The position numbers and the translations under genes were made by a program. A DNA stretch of 64,000 nucleotides from Cunninghamia lanceolata. Taxonomy: Eukaryota > Streptophyta > Pinopsida > Cupressales > Cupressaceae. Positions 1 to 12,800 of the stretch are shown in pieces. Each line of letters opens with the position of its first letter. The stretch's first letter is position 1. Under the pieces are notes generated by a model, which saw only the letters and a program-made list of their open reading frames with translations, did not search any database and was not told where the DNA came from. Where the stretch lies: contig BSBN01000037.1 in assembly GCA_027924645.1 (NCBI GenBank), forward strand, positions 1,550,001 through 1,614,000, given 5' to 3'.

Positions 1-216
1 CTTTTTTATGGATGTGATAGTACAGAAAGATAGATAAAAAGCACAATTATAAAAAGGTTAAACATTCTGAAAACTTCTTGGCTTACGTATAAACAACAAT
101 AATCTATAGGCTGGCCTCATATATCTTTGGCTTTAACTACCTATGAATTGGCAATCACATTTTATGGAATGAAGCGTGCATATTACTTCAGGATAAATAT
201 TTGTAAGCTTCTGAGT
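1..216. other. No recognisable feature (beyond intron 2 of SDR copy 1)
   Basis: The short intron 2 of copy 2 has no counterpart here past about position 217, and no exon 3 similarity is visible. Either DNA has inserted into the intron or the rest of the gene lies before the window. Confidence 0.4.
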
Positions 217-252
217 AATAAACATACAAAAAGTTTCAGGTCAATAACATAC

Positions 253-806
253 CATTCCTGAGAGGGAAATCATGAGAACAATAGACATGGGTGTTTGGGC
301 ACTCCTCTGCTTCATCGATGGAATCCCAATATGCAGAGTATTTACAACCCCTGTCAAGTTAGTCTGAATGATGGCATGCAGATCTTCAATCCTGCCCTCA
401 TCCAGAAGTGCAGTTTTTGTTGTGCCTGCATTGCACAACAGCACGTCAACAGCCCTCCATTCAAATGATTCCTTTAGAGCCTTTGTCAAAGTTTCATAAT
501 CACCCACGTCTGCAACCTATTAAAAAGTAAAAATCAGATTAGACATATTTTAAAAAAAAACTTTAAATAAGCTTAAAATGATGGAATTAGATAAACTTTG
601 GTTGATATTTTATCTGTTGTACCACCATCTTTGGCAAGATTTTGTGCTGCTTTCTCCAATTTAGTGGAGCTTCTGGCTACAAGTGTGATGAATGCTCCTT
701 GAGAGAGAGCCTCTTTGGCAATTGCAAGCCCAATCCCACTCGATCGACCTGTTATGAGGACATGCTTGCCCTCCAGAGATTGCAGCCAGGATGAAGCAGT
801 CCTCAT
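253..806 (-). CDS. TSC10: 3-ketodihydrosphingosine reductase-like SDR, copy 1 (exons 1-2 only)
   Basis: Two minus-strand exons, 597-806 and 253-516, separated by a short intron with GT donor and AG acceptor. Exon 1 carries the SDR cofactor motif TGRSSGIG, followed by a QGAFITLVAR stretch typical of KDSR/TSC10 proteins; exon 2 carries the CNAG motif and the start of the catalytic-serine strand (ISLSG). The family reduces 3-ketosphinganine to sphinganine with NADPH at the ER membrane. Compared with copy 2 (56950-58422) it has an in-frame 12-bp deletion after the second codon, Gly to Arg inside the glycine-rich loop, and Asn to Ile next to the catalytic serine. Homology to copy 2 stops about 35 bp into intron 2, near position 217, and exons 3-4 are not seen before the window edge. 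It may be a gene running off the window or a truncated pseudogene. Family call is good; functional status unknown. Confidence 0.75.
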
Positions 807-1178
807 TTGATGTATATACCTAAACTTGTAGAATGAAATAAGGAAGCAATGATCACACTCTACTTAAATATCACTATTCAATAATCAAACAATCAATAAA
901 ATTCAGAAAAAAACTTGTGATGGTTTGATTCCATAAGGAGTTATTTATTTCTGCTGCAGGTCGGGATTCTTTTCCTTGCAGTGGGTGGCACTTTTTATTA
1001 AGTTTGCTATTTCATTAAGGCTATGGACTATTAAAGAAGCCGTTTTAATATCCAGACTAGCAATAATAGAAAATACGTCTGTTCAAGGTCAAGTAGGACT
1101 TCGTGACAGCAAGATTGTTTTTGGGTCTCACTCGTAAATAAATTTCCAAACCAACAATTTGGTTTTCAAAATGAATAT
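807..1178 (-). promoter_or_regulatory. Upstream region of SDR copy 1, conserved with copy 2
   Basis: This stretch aligns nearly collinearly with 58423-58786 upstream of SDR copy 2, with only scattered differences, so the duplication covered the 5' region as well as the exons. It ends exactly at the Copia-A insertion; its continuation is found at 28888-28996. No individual promoter element is claimed. Confidence 0.6.
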
Positions 1179-1594
1179 TGTTGGATTTGTAACAAGAAAG
1201 AAAGAAAACAAAAATTGTATTTTATAAAGAAAGATTAAAAAATTTATTTTTGTTTTAAAGCTATTTTTTTCCTTAAAAAGGAAAAAAAATGTGTTTTTTT
1301 AAAGTTTGACGGTGGTAGTTATGTTAAAGATATTATATACCTTTGCAGTCTGCTGTATGAAGATTGTAATTTTTCCTCTTAACAATAAGAATACTGATAA
1401 CTTTGCATTGTGGATGTTTTCTTGGCATATTGGTAGGATTTCACCATGGAAATTCTCTTGTTGTTTTTTGATCACTTATTGTATGTTTGTTATTCTGTTG
1501 TTATCTCTAATTTCTTCATAACTAATTTATCCTACAATATTAAATGATTATGGATTTTTTATGTTCATCATTAAAATCTGAAAGTTTTTCAATA
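1179..1594 (+). repeat. 5' LTR of Copia-A
   Basis: Begins TGTTGGATTTGTAACA and aligns along its length with 28446-28882, with many substitutions and small indels, so the insertion is old. The last bases read CAATA where the 3' LTR reads CAACA. Confidence 0.88.
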
Positions 1595-1596
1595 AG

Positions 1597-1608
1597 TGGT
1601 ATTATAGC
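1597..1608 (+). other. Primer-binding site of Copia-A
   Basis: TGGTATTATAGC lies two bases after the 5' LTR. It is a decayed match to TGGTATCAGAGC, the initiator-tRNA-Met site used by most plant copia elements. Confidence 0.7.
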
Positions 1609-1659
1609 TTTTATTTGCAGTGATTGTGTTAGGATTTGATGTTTGTTCTATAGCATCAA

Positions 1660-4600
1660 ATGGTGAAGGTTTGGATGTAACATCCCACTACGTAACACCG
1701 AAGGGTAAGAGCCAAAGAGGGGCAAGATAATTTTTTTTTTGTTTTTTGACATAAGTAAACAACGCAACATATTCGGTTACCAATATAATAGATTGATACC
1801 ATTCATTTTATACACTAAAGCAAATGTTCCTAATCCCATCTGATAAAAACACGGATCCATAAGCATTAAATACAGTTGGATCCAATACCCACACCAGAAT
1901 CTGTAAGGTAATAAAGGAACATCACATTTCTTCTCATTAAATACAATGATTACAACTTTTGTTTTAAGAGAGTTCAATTACATAACTACATATACAATTA
2001 AAATGATATATTCCAAAATATGAAACAAGTACATAGCATAGTCCTGAGTATAATACAAAGACTGAATAGGTACAATAACTGAATGAAGTGATGGAGAGAG
2101 AGATCATCTCCAACTGGCGCTCCAAAACTTGTTCGCCGGTCCCCAATGGTGGTGGCAACGCCTCCCAACTATGTGGACTCCTAAGAGATCACCCCACCAT
2201 GTTCAGAGATAGTCACTAGGCCCAAACGGATGAACAACAACAAGGGGATACAAGATGGCCAACACTCACATCAGACACAGAGCAGACAAAGAGAATAATG
2301 CATACAGCCAAAGTCATAACATAGGTGTACTAATCCAAGTCATAGGTCAGGTACTACTCATGACTCCTAAGGATACTAGAGTGTAATCATATGGAGTGTC
2401 ATCATATGCGCTCGAAGGGATGGCACACACGGGACTAAGTACCTCTCATACAGATGAGGAGACTCAATCGTGCCCAAATCCACGCCCCGCAGACGGATGA
2501 CTCAATGCCCCGCAGACGGATAGGCCTTCTCATTGCATCCTTAGCCTTTACAAGGGCTCAAGGCCATGCATGAGGTCTAATTATCTTATTAGTGTTTTTA
2601 CCCCAATGTTTTAGTTTTAATTATCACTTATTAATGTAACTTTGCTACTAGTTCCCCTGGCAGCCACTTGCAGGCCCCGGGCTTGTAGAGAGCCACTCCA
2701 ACAGACCACTGTAATGCCTAGACCTTGTTCATCTCGTTTGACTAAACGAGGACTCTGAAAGGAATAAAACACTGGTGTAGAAATTAGAAATAGAGGAATG
2801 TGGTCTACAAGACAAAAGCTTCTATAGATAGTGTAGTGTTATTACAAACAACCCTATGCTAGTTAGATCAGTTGTGTAATAACTCCAGTGACCCCAGTTT
2901 AACCACTCTTCACCGAGGAATGCATGGATATCAAGAAAACACAACAAATGGTCTTGCAAGTCTACTCACAGCCTAAATTTTGCATGATGACCGCCTACCA
3001 AGACACCAATTTGGTGTATGGAACCCCCTTTGTGTTAGCCCCAAAAGCAAAGTGGATTATATAATTTCTAATGTTTATTTTGGTTTGTCATCACCTAAAG
3101 TAGATTTGGTCTCATTTTGTACTTAAACTACTATCTACGTGTACAGACAAAAATATATATAAAAATATTTACATTTTCAATCTAAATCTGCACCTTTCAT
3201 TTGTATTACTGCTACATGAAGATATCTTCCACTAAACTTTTTTTTTAAACTGTCAATATAATGATATCTATGTTTAAACTGTTTAACAAACTGTTGTGTT
3301 ATGTTCAGTTGTTTATATTTGGAGAATTTGATATATATTATATGAGATCTATGGTAAATATCATTTCAAATGTACAATAGCCATAAAAATCATTTTACTC
3401 ATCTATTATGCTGGAGATCTAACAAAAGGATTAATATTTTATTTTTCTTTTCTGGAGGTTAAAATTGAACCCTATCCATAACCCTATATTTTAATTTCCT
3501 CAACTTCTATTTTTAGAACTTGCTAGGGTTCTACTTCAGAGTTGATTTATTAAGTTGCAGCATTTAATTACAGGAATTGCCAAAAATTTCACTTCTATTC
3601 ATTAGCTGGATAGCCATAGCCCATATTTTTAAAGCTTATTCATGCTCTTGCCATTTTCAGACTAGATCCTTCAAGCCTTTCTAGCTTATGCTGTTGATTT
3701 TGTTTATAGTCTCCTTAACCTAAATTTTCTGTGTGTTCCACAACTTATAAATTAGAAAACACATGATCTTTCTTAGAGAACCTTCTAAAAGAAGAGTTCC
3801 ACATGTAAAAGGAATAAATTCAAGGAAAGAGGCAATGTAAATATCTTGCATTGAAATAAATCTTGGCATATTTTTTAAAACGGCAGTAAGGGTTTCAGTT
3901 TTTGTGTGGTAAATAAATTTTCAATAGAGATGTTTAGTTTTGTGCTAGAAAAACAATACACAGAGGTAAATACCTCTACCCTAATCACGGTTGAGACTCT
4001 CCTTCAGCGCACCTCAAATCTAGCAATTTGATAAGCTCCCCAGGTGATTTGCACTCCCTTCTCTGCCTCTATTTTCTCTCCTCCGTTATCTCCACCTCCG
4101 TTATTTTTTTTTCCTTCCTTTCTGAAGGATGTGTGCGTTTCTTTTTAAAACCAATTTTTTTCATAGACATTTTCCTCATCCTTATCTTCTTTAATGAACT
4201 GCTCTGCCCACCCAATATTTTTTTTTGTTTTTAAACTCTTATTTTTCTTCTGTAATGGATGTTGACTCACCTCTCGTGGATCAGATTTATTTTTTTATTT
4301 TTATTTTCTTATCCTTATCCTCCCTCTGTCAGTCACCCACCATTCCTTGCCAGCGTTCAATTCTCCACCCAAACAAAGATATATTTTCATACCACCTAAC
4401 AAGCCATGACGACATCTTTTATCATATTTTCTTGTCACTAACCATTACACCAACCCCCTTCCACTGCAACAAGGAGGGCCAATAGGGAGGGTCGTTACAT
4501 TGGAATGCAAGGTTTGAGGTGGAGAAATTCAATGGGAAGAATAACTTTGAGCTGTGGAAGCTCAAGATGCACGATCTATTGGTGCAACAAGGATTGCACA

Positions 4601-4995
4601 AGGTGTTGGTAGGCAAAACGAAGAAACCTGTAATATGAGGACTAGGAAGATCTGGATACAAGAGCTCTTAGCACAATTTAGTTATGTTTGATAGATGATG
4701 TTCTTTTCAATATTATTGGAGACAAAGAAACAACAAGCTTATGGAATAGAATGGAGAGCCTTTACATGACAAAATCCTTGACAAACCAAATCCACTTGAA
4801 GAGGCAGTTGTACAGTTTGCAAATGAAGGAAGGTACCAAAATTACTGATCATTTAAATGTTTTTAATACTCTTATGTGCCAATTAACTAGTATGGATGTA
4901 AAAATCAAAGATGAAGACAAGGCAGACACATTATTGTGTTAATTGCTTGAATCTTGGAATCACTTAGTCACTTCCATTAGTTTTAGCACAACTAA
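1660..4995 (+). pseudogene. gag: Copia-A gag, N-terminal part, split by LTR-B
   Basis: The start codon is at 1660. The first codons (1660-1675) are cut off by LTR-B and reading resumes at 4505 after the second TTGGA copy, giving the usual copia gag opening with motif FEVEKFNGKN and then LWKLKM. The capsid-like region continues past 4900 with LTNQIHLKRQLYSLQMKEG, typical of the UBN2/Retrotran_gag family. In-frame stops occur near 4635 and at 4940, plus a frameshift near 4640-4690. It breaks off at 4995, where LTR-C is inserted; the rest of gag starts at 24055. Confidence 0.85.
1676..4499 (+). mobile_element. LTR-B: non-coding TG...CA element inside Copia-A gag
   Basis: Starts TGTAACATCCC and ends GGGTCGTTACA, near-perfect inverted termini of LTR type, with 5-bp target duplications TTGGA at 1671-1675 and 4500-4504. 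The 2.8 kb between carries no retroelement protein and no internal LTR pair was seen. A stretch near 2650-2700 (CCCTGGCAGCCACTTGCAGG and a following GCCACTCCA) resembles 16570-16620 of LTR-E, so B and E probably belong to one family. It may be a solo LTR or an internally deleted non-autonomous element. Orientation is taken from these similarities. Confidence 0.8.
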
Positions 4996-6738
4996 TGATG
5001 CAGGAGCATCCAAGAGAATGGGCAATCCAGCATCAACCAAAAATAGATTTGAGGTTTGGTTTTCAGTTTTGGTGTGTTTTGGGTTTCTTTTGGCATCTCA
5101 TGGCTATTGGAGTGTGGCATGTTAGAATTTGCAAGTTTCAATTTTGCCATATTTTGGGTGTCAACGCACAACATACAGCCTTCATGAAAATAATTGTTTA
5201 GATAGATTGCCAAAGTTTTAGAATAAACCCTCTTATGAGTAGATTGTTGACTCTGTCCTAGATTTGATGCAAAAGATTTCATAGTCATATGCCTTATAGT
5301 TTTGGAGAATTAACTATTTTGCAAATTCTGCTGGCAATTTGACGAAACTTTAAAATTTTGAAATCTATGAGGGTTGAGGAAAAATGGCTTGGTGGAGAGT
5401 TTGGGATTGTCAATATCTTCATCCTTACAAGATTTTAGGTTATTATGAGATTCTGGTAAGAAGTTATATCAAAAGTTGTTTTCAACCTTGGTACTCGCTC
5501 TCGTACATCTTGTCACAGTCATTTTGGAAGTGGCAAAGACATTAAATGAGAAAATATCCAATCTTATGTATGTGCTAGCACTGGAAAAAGCTCTTAAGTT
5601 TTGGTGATTAGTTGATGACTAGTTATGCCTTTGCATTGATGGTGGTCTTATTGATGATGATTTGATTTTTGTGGCATCATAGATTTGTTGAATCTGGATT
5701 CCTTGACGAATTCTTTGAGAATTGTTTTGAAAGGTGCTGCATACAACATAAATCAATATACCTACATTGAAGAACTTATGCACATGCCATATCTTCATAC
5801 TCATCCATAGTCACATTTGAGAGGTTGATACATGTTATTAAGTTTTGGTAAACCAAGGAATCATGCAGTCTAGGCTAAGCATTTTATTCATGTTCTGTCT
5901 TGCATTCTTTATCCACGCCAGACCCAACATAAAATTCATATTTGGTAATGCTTTCCTATTTCATGCAAGACCAAAAGGATGTCATGGTAAAAAATATATA
6001 TATGTAAGTTCATTTTGGCTTAATGTTGTAGTAAAGGCCACATGTCTAAGGGAGTATAAGCTTTGAATTTAATAAAAGGAAAAGAGCAGTTTCAAATTCA
6101 TTTGGGAAGAAAATAAAACATCTCTTCACCCTATGATCAATGAATCACAATGAAGGAATTCCTCAATTAAAAACCAGTCATAAAGAAACAAATAGGGCGG
6201 CTGAAGAGAGGCTCCAACGTGTGAAGAGTAAGAGGTGGAGCGGCCCTTAACAAAAATAGAAGTCATTGTAAGAATAAAACGATACTCTACCAAATATAAA
6301 AAAGAATGAATATGAATTAATGTTGGTTGGGCACTGCCTTGGAGGGAAGAAAAGAGGATAGAGATGTTGCCAAAGACAGAGCAAAGGTGCAGCCAGAATG
6401 CAGAAGAGATAAAAGAGCAGTTGCTACCAAGGAGGGACGTGGAAAGAGTTAAATAGGTGTGCAGAAAACAAAAGAAAATAGAGGATTAAGCCATAGAGAG
6501 ATGCTGTCAGAAATGAGAAGACAAGATATATGAATAAACCAAGTTGAGTACTTTGTTGGTCGAGGAATTTTTTTTTGGAGAGGCCGCCTGGTATTGGACA
6601 AAGGAAGTCTCTTGTAGAAAGATGAGTATTGAGTTAATGGTTGACAGAGATAGATGACTGACTGAGGAGTCCAAGATAATGGTAGGTATGTGAGGCCAAG
6701 AATGGCCATGAATGTAACATGTATATTTTGAAAGTAGA
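4996..6738 (+). repeat. 5' LTR of LTR-C (3' end missing)
   Basis: Aligns with 21935-23883 of the 3' LTR, apart from one 243-bp segment that is duplicated only in the 3' LTR. Similarity stops at GTATATTTTGAAAGTAG, where LTR-D begins. Confidence 0.82.
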
Positions 6739-7911
6739 ATCCAAATTCGAATACTACTCCAAAAGATGACAAAATCTGGGAAAACATTCTGAGCAATATG
6801 AACACAAAGAAAATCAAACCAATTTGTTTGATGCTGAGGTGGCATGTGTACAACATTGATCCAATCATAGTCTGCCACATCATCCGTCTACATTCAATGA
6901 TTCTAAAATAGTAATTTTTGTAGTTCAAACTACATTGTTGTCAAAATCTGGGCCATCGATTCTCAAATCAATCCTGGCCATTCATGTAATTTTGAGGTCT
7001 GTAAAAGGGCCCATTTCTCTCATTTGTAAGGGGGAGATTATCAGAGGAGAGAGCAGGAATCAAGAGTAGGAGTAGATACTATTAGAGTAGGAGTAGAGTA
7101 GAGGATACTCTTTGAAATCATTGAGAGGAGATATGAAATTGTTGTAAAAAATACATTTCTAAAATCAATAGAAGCTCATTGTTGAATGCTTCATGGTGAT
7201 TTGTGTGGTGATGGAATGTTAGCATGGTTTCAAATTCTCGAATATGATGGAGAAATGTTTCCAAGTAGCTTAGAAATAGATTGAAAGTGCATTGATGTAA
7301 TGAATATATGTAAAGATATTTGATGAATTCTTCTGGTTCATACTTTTCATGGACTGTCGAAGGCAACCCACTTTGCAAAGTTAGACTGAACCTTCATTTG
7401 CTTTAGTTTGGTTGTGAATGCTTGTTCAAGTTGCGCCAGCTGTGGGTGTTTGGATGGAGGTTTACAATATGAAAATCCTTGAGTTTCCTTAGAAGATTGC
7501 ACCTACTTCGTGTAGTTGTTGGTTCTCATGGCGAAATAGAGTTTGGTTTCACTGGGAGTTTGTCTATCTCAACATGTTTCATTATCTCTTTGTCCTTAGA
7601 GTAGATTTCCTAAACCCTTGTCCTTTTGTATTTTCTTTCATAGCCGGTTAGAGTAAGTTCCACTTCACAAGATGGAGAATAACATATTTGATTGGAATAA
7701 GGAGTATATTCAACGTAAGTCCCTTTGTGAGTTTTCAGCAAATCACATCAACTACTGAGTCTATCCATTGCAAGTCAAGACCTGACATCTGGAACCTTGG
7801 AGTTGTCTCATTGGATCACATTGTTTAGCCTTTGAGAGACTTTGTTCAAGAGAGGATAGAATACCTCGGTATTTTATTCTGAGTTTGCACGTGCATAAAA
7901 AACACATGAAT
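6739..7911 (+). repeat. 5' LTR of LTR-D
   Basis: Nearly collinear with 14494-15524 joined to 20750-20892. The TATA-like site present in the 3' copy (CTATAAAAGGGCCC) is CTGTAAAAGGGCCC here, near 7006. Confidence 0.78.
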
Positions 7912-7914
7912 AGA

Positions 7915-7933
7915 ATTGGTGCTAGAAGGAGGG
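7915..7933 (+). other. Putative primer-binding site of LTR-D
   Basis: ATTGGTGCTAGAAGGAGGG directly follows the 5' LTR. Plant gypsy elements often have a primer site of the form TTGG(C/T)GC next to the LTR; the matching tRNA was not identified. Confidence 0.5.
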
Positions 7934-8274
7934 CGAGAACAACAGATTGCTCCATTTGTTCCAAGCATACAAAAGATATTCTGGTGTTTTATCATTCATT
8001 GCTCTATCATACTACTTGACATAATTCAGCAAGGAGGAGGCCAAAACGAAGTACATACATCTCAACTCAAGATAAAAAGGGCATGAACAAGGAATTGCAT
8101 TGCTTCTTTCACTCTGAGCACGTGAACAAACTCCAAATTGTGGAATTGGAACCAAGTGAGCTTTCAAAGACAAATTTGAGATTTGTTAGATCTCTTCTAT
8201 GCCAAAAAATCCAAAAAAGTATAAAACTTCAAAAACCCAAAAAAGTAAAAAATTGAAAAATACCAAAAACAAGG

Positions 8275-9846
8275 ATGGATTTCTCAGCATACACAAAGCA
8301 GGTTCATGGTTGTGAGCAGCAATATGTTCATCATCAAGGTGATATTCTTTAGCTTTGGTGGACTTTGAACGCACAACTCTATCCTAAGAGTTTGGATGAC
8401 TTTGCATCAAGGAATGGATGTAGAATTCACGAAACTAATGGACATGAAGAGCTATATTGCCTAACTTTCTTATCAAGGATGGAATTAGCATTACAAGAAA
8501 AAAATTCTTTCTCACAGGTACATGAGCCAATTGTTTCTACAAAGGTGGTTCCTGATGCCTTGTTTGATGAAAGAGAGTTCTTCATAAGTTTTAAGGAAAT
8601 GATCAAGAAAAGACTAATTATTGAGAAAGACATGCCTGCAGAAGAAATGTTGATTCCAGGTGGTTGGTGCAAGATTCACAACACCACTCATTTAGAACTC
8701 ATGTGTTCATCTTGTCAGGAAGAATCCAAAGTACAATTGAGATTAGACGATTTGTGGAAGAAATGCCTCCAAGAAATTAATTCACCACCCAAAGGAGAAG
8801 ATGTTCCCATGTTATTCAATAGTGAAGATAGCACAAGTGAACTAGATAATCAAGTGGAAGGTCAATTTGCATACCTTCTTCCAAGTAAGAATGAACCTCC
8901 TGCAAAGAAAGTTGAAAAAGTAATAAAAGACATCCAAACAAAGGTAATTGAAGAACAAGATGTTGATTCCTCCATCAAAGGAGAAGATGATTTAAGTTCA
9001 TTGCAAGAAAAAGGATTCCTTGTTACATACTCATTTATGTTTCTAGAAGAGATTATTCAAGATGAATTGCAAGAGGTTTCAAGAGTCCTTGAAAGAGATG
9101 GTAATCATGAAGATATACTGCAAGCCATCACCTGCAAGATAGAGAATCAAGTGCAATTCGAAGGGGCACTTGATGTTCTCATAGATGAAGTACAGTCAAA
9201 GCTATGCCAAAATGAACAAGTTGAAGAAATGGAGGCCAAATATACAAGGCAATTCGAATTAATGCTAGGCCCATTGTTGAAAATCCAAGATGAACTTATA
9301 GGTGAAACATTCCATGCTTCTGAATTTCCATTATTTTCACCTTTTCATTTCGATATGCCCACTATTGATTATAATGTTGATTTGCATGTTGCAGATGCGA
9401 GTGGGATGATTCATCACCAACTTCGACCTCCCGACATGTTGATAAGCGATGAATGAGAATTGCTACTTGAGGATGAAGACCACCAAGTTGTATCTTTCCT
9501 TGCTCCTAGTCATGAAGATTATGAATTTGAGGATCATGAATTTCCAAATTGTGAATTTGAAGAGTATGAATTTGATTATGGAAATTTTGGAAAAACAACT
9601 TGCATATGGATAAATCATGGTCCTTATGTGTTTCCACAACTGCTAATTTTGTGCAAATGTTTTTGTGAATTTGATGATTGTGTTGTGAGAGAATTTTTCT
9701 CCGAATTCAAGGACAAATTTGCCAAAATCCAAGCTATCACATGTGCCTTATTGTTGCTTTTCATGTTGAGAAACCATTCAAGGTCTTGTATATATTTGGG
9801 TCTTTTGAGTCATGTCTACTCTTTGTACATAGCTTTCTTAGAGTAG
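8275..9846 (+). pseudogene. Long acidic ORF of LTR-D with two Cys/His clusters, two in-frame stops
   Basis: One frame runs from an ATG at 8275 to 9846, about 520 codons, broken by TAG at 8350-8352 and TGA at 9454-9456. The uninterrupted middle is about 360 codons. It holds two C-x2-H-x(3-4)-H-x4-C clusters: CRIHETNGHEELYC (codons 8419-8460) and CKIHNTTHLELMC followed by SSC (about 8668-8715). The remainder is rich in Glu and Asp, with an E/F/D-rich repeat-like tail near 9510-9590. The Cys/His spacing recalls gag nucleocapsid clusters of some plant gypsy elements, but no capsid or pol motif is evident, so the function is not assigned. Position just after the primer site fits a gag-like or accessory element ORF. 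Confidence 0.6.
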
Positions 9847-12800
9847 GTTTTCCTTTCTATTGCTTTCGAGTAGTTTGCCGTGTTTTGTTAGTTTTTAGTT
9901 TAGTTTGCTTTCGGTAGCTTAGGTTGTTTCTTTCATTTAGGTTTTCTTTCGTGGGTTTCCCATTGGTGAAATGGGCGTTGTTATCTTTTAAAGCACATTT
10001 AGCCTGATTCTTATCAAGTGTTAGTTCATTTCTTTGATAAATGATCATGAAATTCTTTGGAATCTGAAGATGATTTTCTTTAGCTTTATCAACTAGTTAG
10101 GATTTGTACTTGACTCAAAAGGGAATCATATATTGTGTCTTCACACTGACATCTTGTGATTATCATGTTTAAAATGCCAAATCTTAATCTATTTATTAAC
10201 CTCTTAGTTTTCCTTTGAGAAACTTGTATCAGATGGATGGATTCATTGTGGACTCCATTGTTAGTGTTTGAATAGCATGTTGCTTGCTCTTGGAAGATAA
10301 ATTGATTGTTTAGAATGACTTGAAGTGTTTTGGGATCTTATATCTTTTCACACTTTTAAAATCTAGAGGTACCTAAGTGAATCTTTGTGATCTCGCATTA
10401 AGTGAGAAATCTAAAGGTCCACCTTTGCTACCATCGTAAGTCCACACCCAGCTAGCTGAGTTATCACGTAGCGGTACTGCATTGTACTCTACCAAGAAAA
10501 AGCATGTTGAAAATCAAAAGAAGAGAAAAGAAAAAGAAATGAAAAGAAAATCACAAATCACACATTATAACTTAGTTAGATGGACAATCGAGTAATCCTT
10601 ATCGGGGCTATGGACGCCTGACTGGCAATAGGGCTTTGCTTGAGTGGAATTATGTGACAAACCCGTTGGGACTATAGATGCTCGCTGGTAGCAGGGCCAT
10701 GTCCAGGTAGTTCATGAGGTGTGTACTAATCACGTAGCTTAATGCGGAGGAACTGAGGTGATCTTAGTTGCTGATGGATGGGAATGAACTCAATTGCACA
10801 TGCTTGGATCTTCAGGATATGAATGGGTGTGCTAAGATTTTGATTTTGACTCTTTGATCAAGTATGCATGTTTATTTGGCCTAACGTGTGGGTGTACGCA
10901 GGAATTTTGAAGTTGTGATTCTTGTTTATCTTTGGAACACTTGAGATTTTATACTAATCATTGTTCTAAAAATGTTTAACTACGAAGTGTCTCGATCCAA
11001 TCTATGATTTTTCTTCCCTTTTAAGTGCGTTTCCTAGCCGATTGATGACTTTAAAGGAGTTGTTTGAAGTTTCTGGGTTTGGATTGGGTCTTTATTTTTT
11101 AAATGTTCAGGAACATTTATTCGAATTGGCGCTAGATGTTGTGATGTCATCGCAACATTGCCCCGTAGGATGGGGACCCCTCTCTTTTTGGCTTTTGGTT
11201 TTGGTCTGTCTAGTGTTGGCAATATCCCCGTCTGGGCATCCCCACCTAAGTTAGGAGTTTGCAAGTGATATTGATGCTTTTAAAACTCTATGATTGGCTG
11301 ATGTTATTAAGTGCTTTGTAAAACAAGAAGGCTCAAGCTATGCACAAGGTGACCAATGGGTCCACCTTTCACATCTTCACTATGACCACTTTTACAAATC
11401 TAAATTCCCTGATATGCATAGTTCCCACTCGGGCAGACTTTTGTGGAAACAATGCAAATTGCATTTTCCAGATGAACATCGAGCCTCTAAATTCCTGCTC
11501 CGGCGGACTTTCTTATCCCTTCGGCATTTCACATTTTCTAATTATCATCCACCTTGGTCTCAAAGGTCCGCTGAGGTGAGTAAAGGTCCAAGTTTGCTAA
11601 TCATTTTAAATGTTTGTTTGGACAACTGTTTGAGTTGTCTCAATTCTCCTATGCGCGGGTCTCTTTAGACAGGTGTCCGATCATTTTAGTGCAGAGCTTT
11701 AATGGGTACAAGACCTCCTAGAATCCCCATCCTGAGTGGACATTTGATGGCTATTTGCATTGCTTTCTTCATAGGTGGGGTGTATGTATTGTCCGCCAAG
11801 GAGAATTTTCCTGGTGGCTTTCCAATTCAATTTTGACGTGAGTTTCCAAGTGCACACTAAGGATTTGTTTTCACTATGCATGGCCATCCGAAGTATCCAC
11901 TCCAAACACTTTTGTGGGATTAAATTGCAAAGAATCAAACTTCGGGATGCATAGAACACATACGCATCCGCCTAGGCCCATGTAGATGTCCTTCATTATG
12001 GAGACTATGCAAATACATTTCCAATGCGTGGCGTTTTGATCTTTCATGATAATTCAATTATTCACTTCAGTGGTATCTTGTGAATTTTACTACATTGCTT
12101 ACACATGGAAGATTAAAAAAAATCCCTCAAGCACTAGTCGAGAATTGATTTGTGAGATATTTCAAGCAATATATTGAGCACCTGAATCTCTGCCAAAATG
12201 CAATTCCACATTGAAGTAATAAATTCGTCTGGATGCATATCTGTGATGGTTGTGCAATTCATATTCTTTCATTAATTGAAAACCACTAATTTGTGAAGTT
12301 CCAGAATGATGTTTTCTCATGTATAACATGCCGAGATTTTTGTATATCCTCAAAACCGCATATTTGACAATACTCATCATGTAGTGGGTATGAAAATTAG
12401 ACTCGGGCATGCATTGGTTGTGGTATTTGAGAGTGAAGTCATATCTTGGAATTGTAAGTTTTAATCTTGGCCTTAGGTTGTAAATTTGAGAAATATCGTA
12501 TGGCATCTATGAAACAGAGACTTGCATAAACATCGCTTAATGCACTCAAGTAAAGATTTCTGGGTCTGCAATAGAAATCGTTGTTTACATAATCTTGTGA
12601 ATTACTCCATACACTTGGAGTCTAGCTTCCCCATTGTAATCATATACGTAGATTTGACTCTAATATCTTCACGGAATCATCAAGGTAAGAGCAAGCATCT
12701 GCATGATAAAATCCCTCATGCTTTGATTTAAATTAACCTCAGCAAAACACATATGCAGTCTCACATCCTTATTCACAACTATCATTGGCAAAATGATTTT

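Noticed and set aside
4028..4485. Hydrophobic ORFs in LTR-B as membrane proteins
   Set aside because: Hydrophobicity follows from T-rich DNA; no conserved feature, and they sit inside an insertion.
6449..6928. Minus-strand ORF of 159 residues as a gene
   Set aside because: It crosses the boundary between the LTR-C 5' LTR and the LTR-D 5' LTR, and has shadows in other frames.
11034..11668. ORFs on both strands in the LTR-D interior as host genes
   Set aside because: They overlap on opposite strands and show no domain or splice structure.
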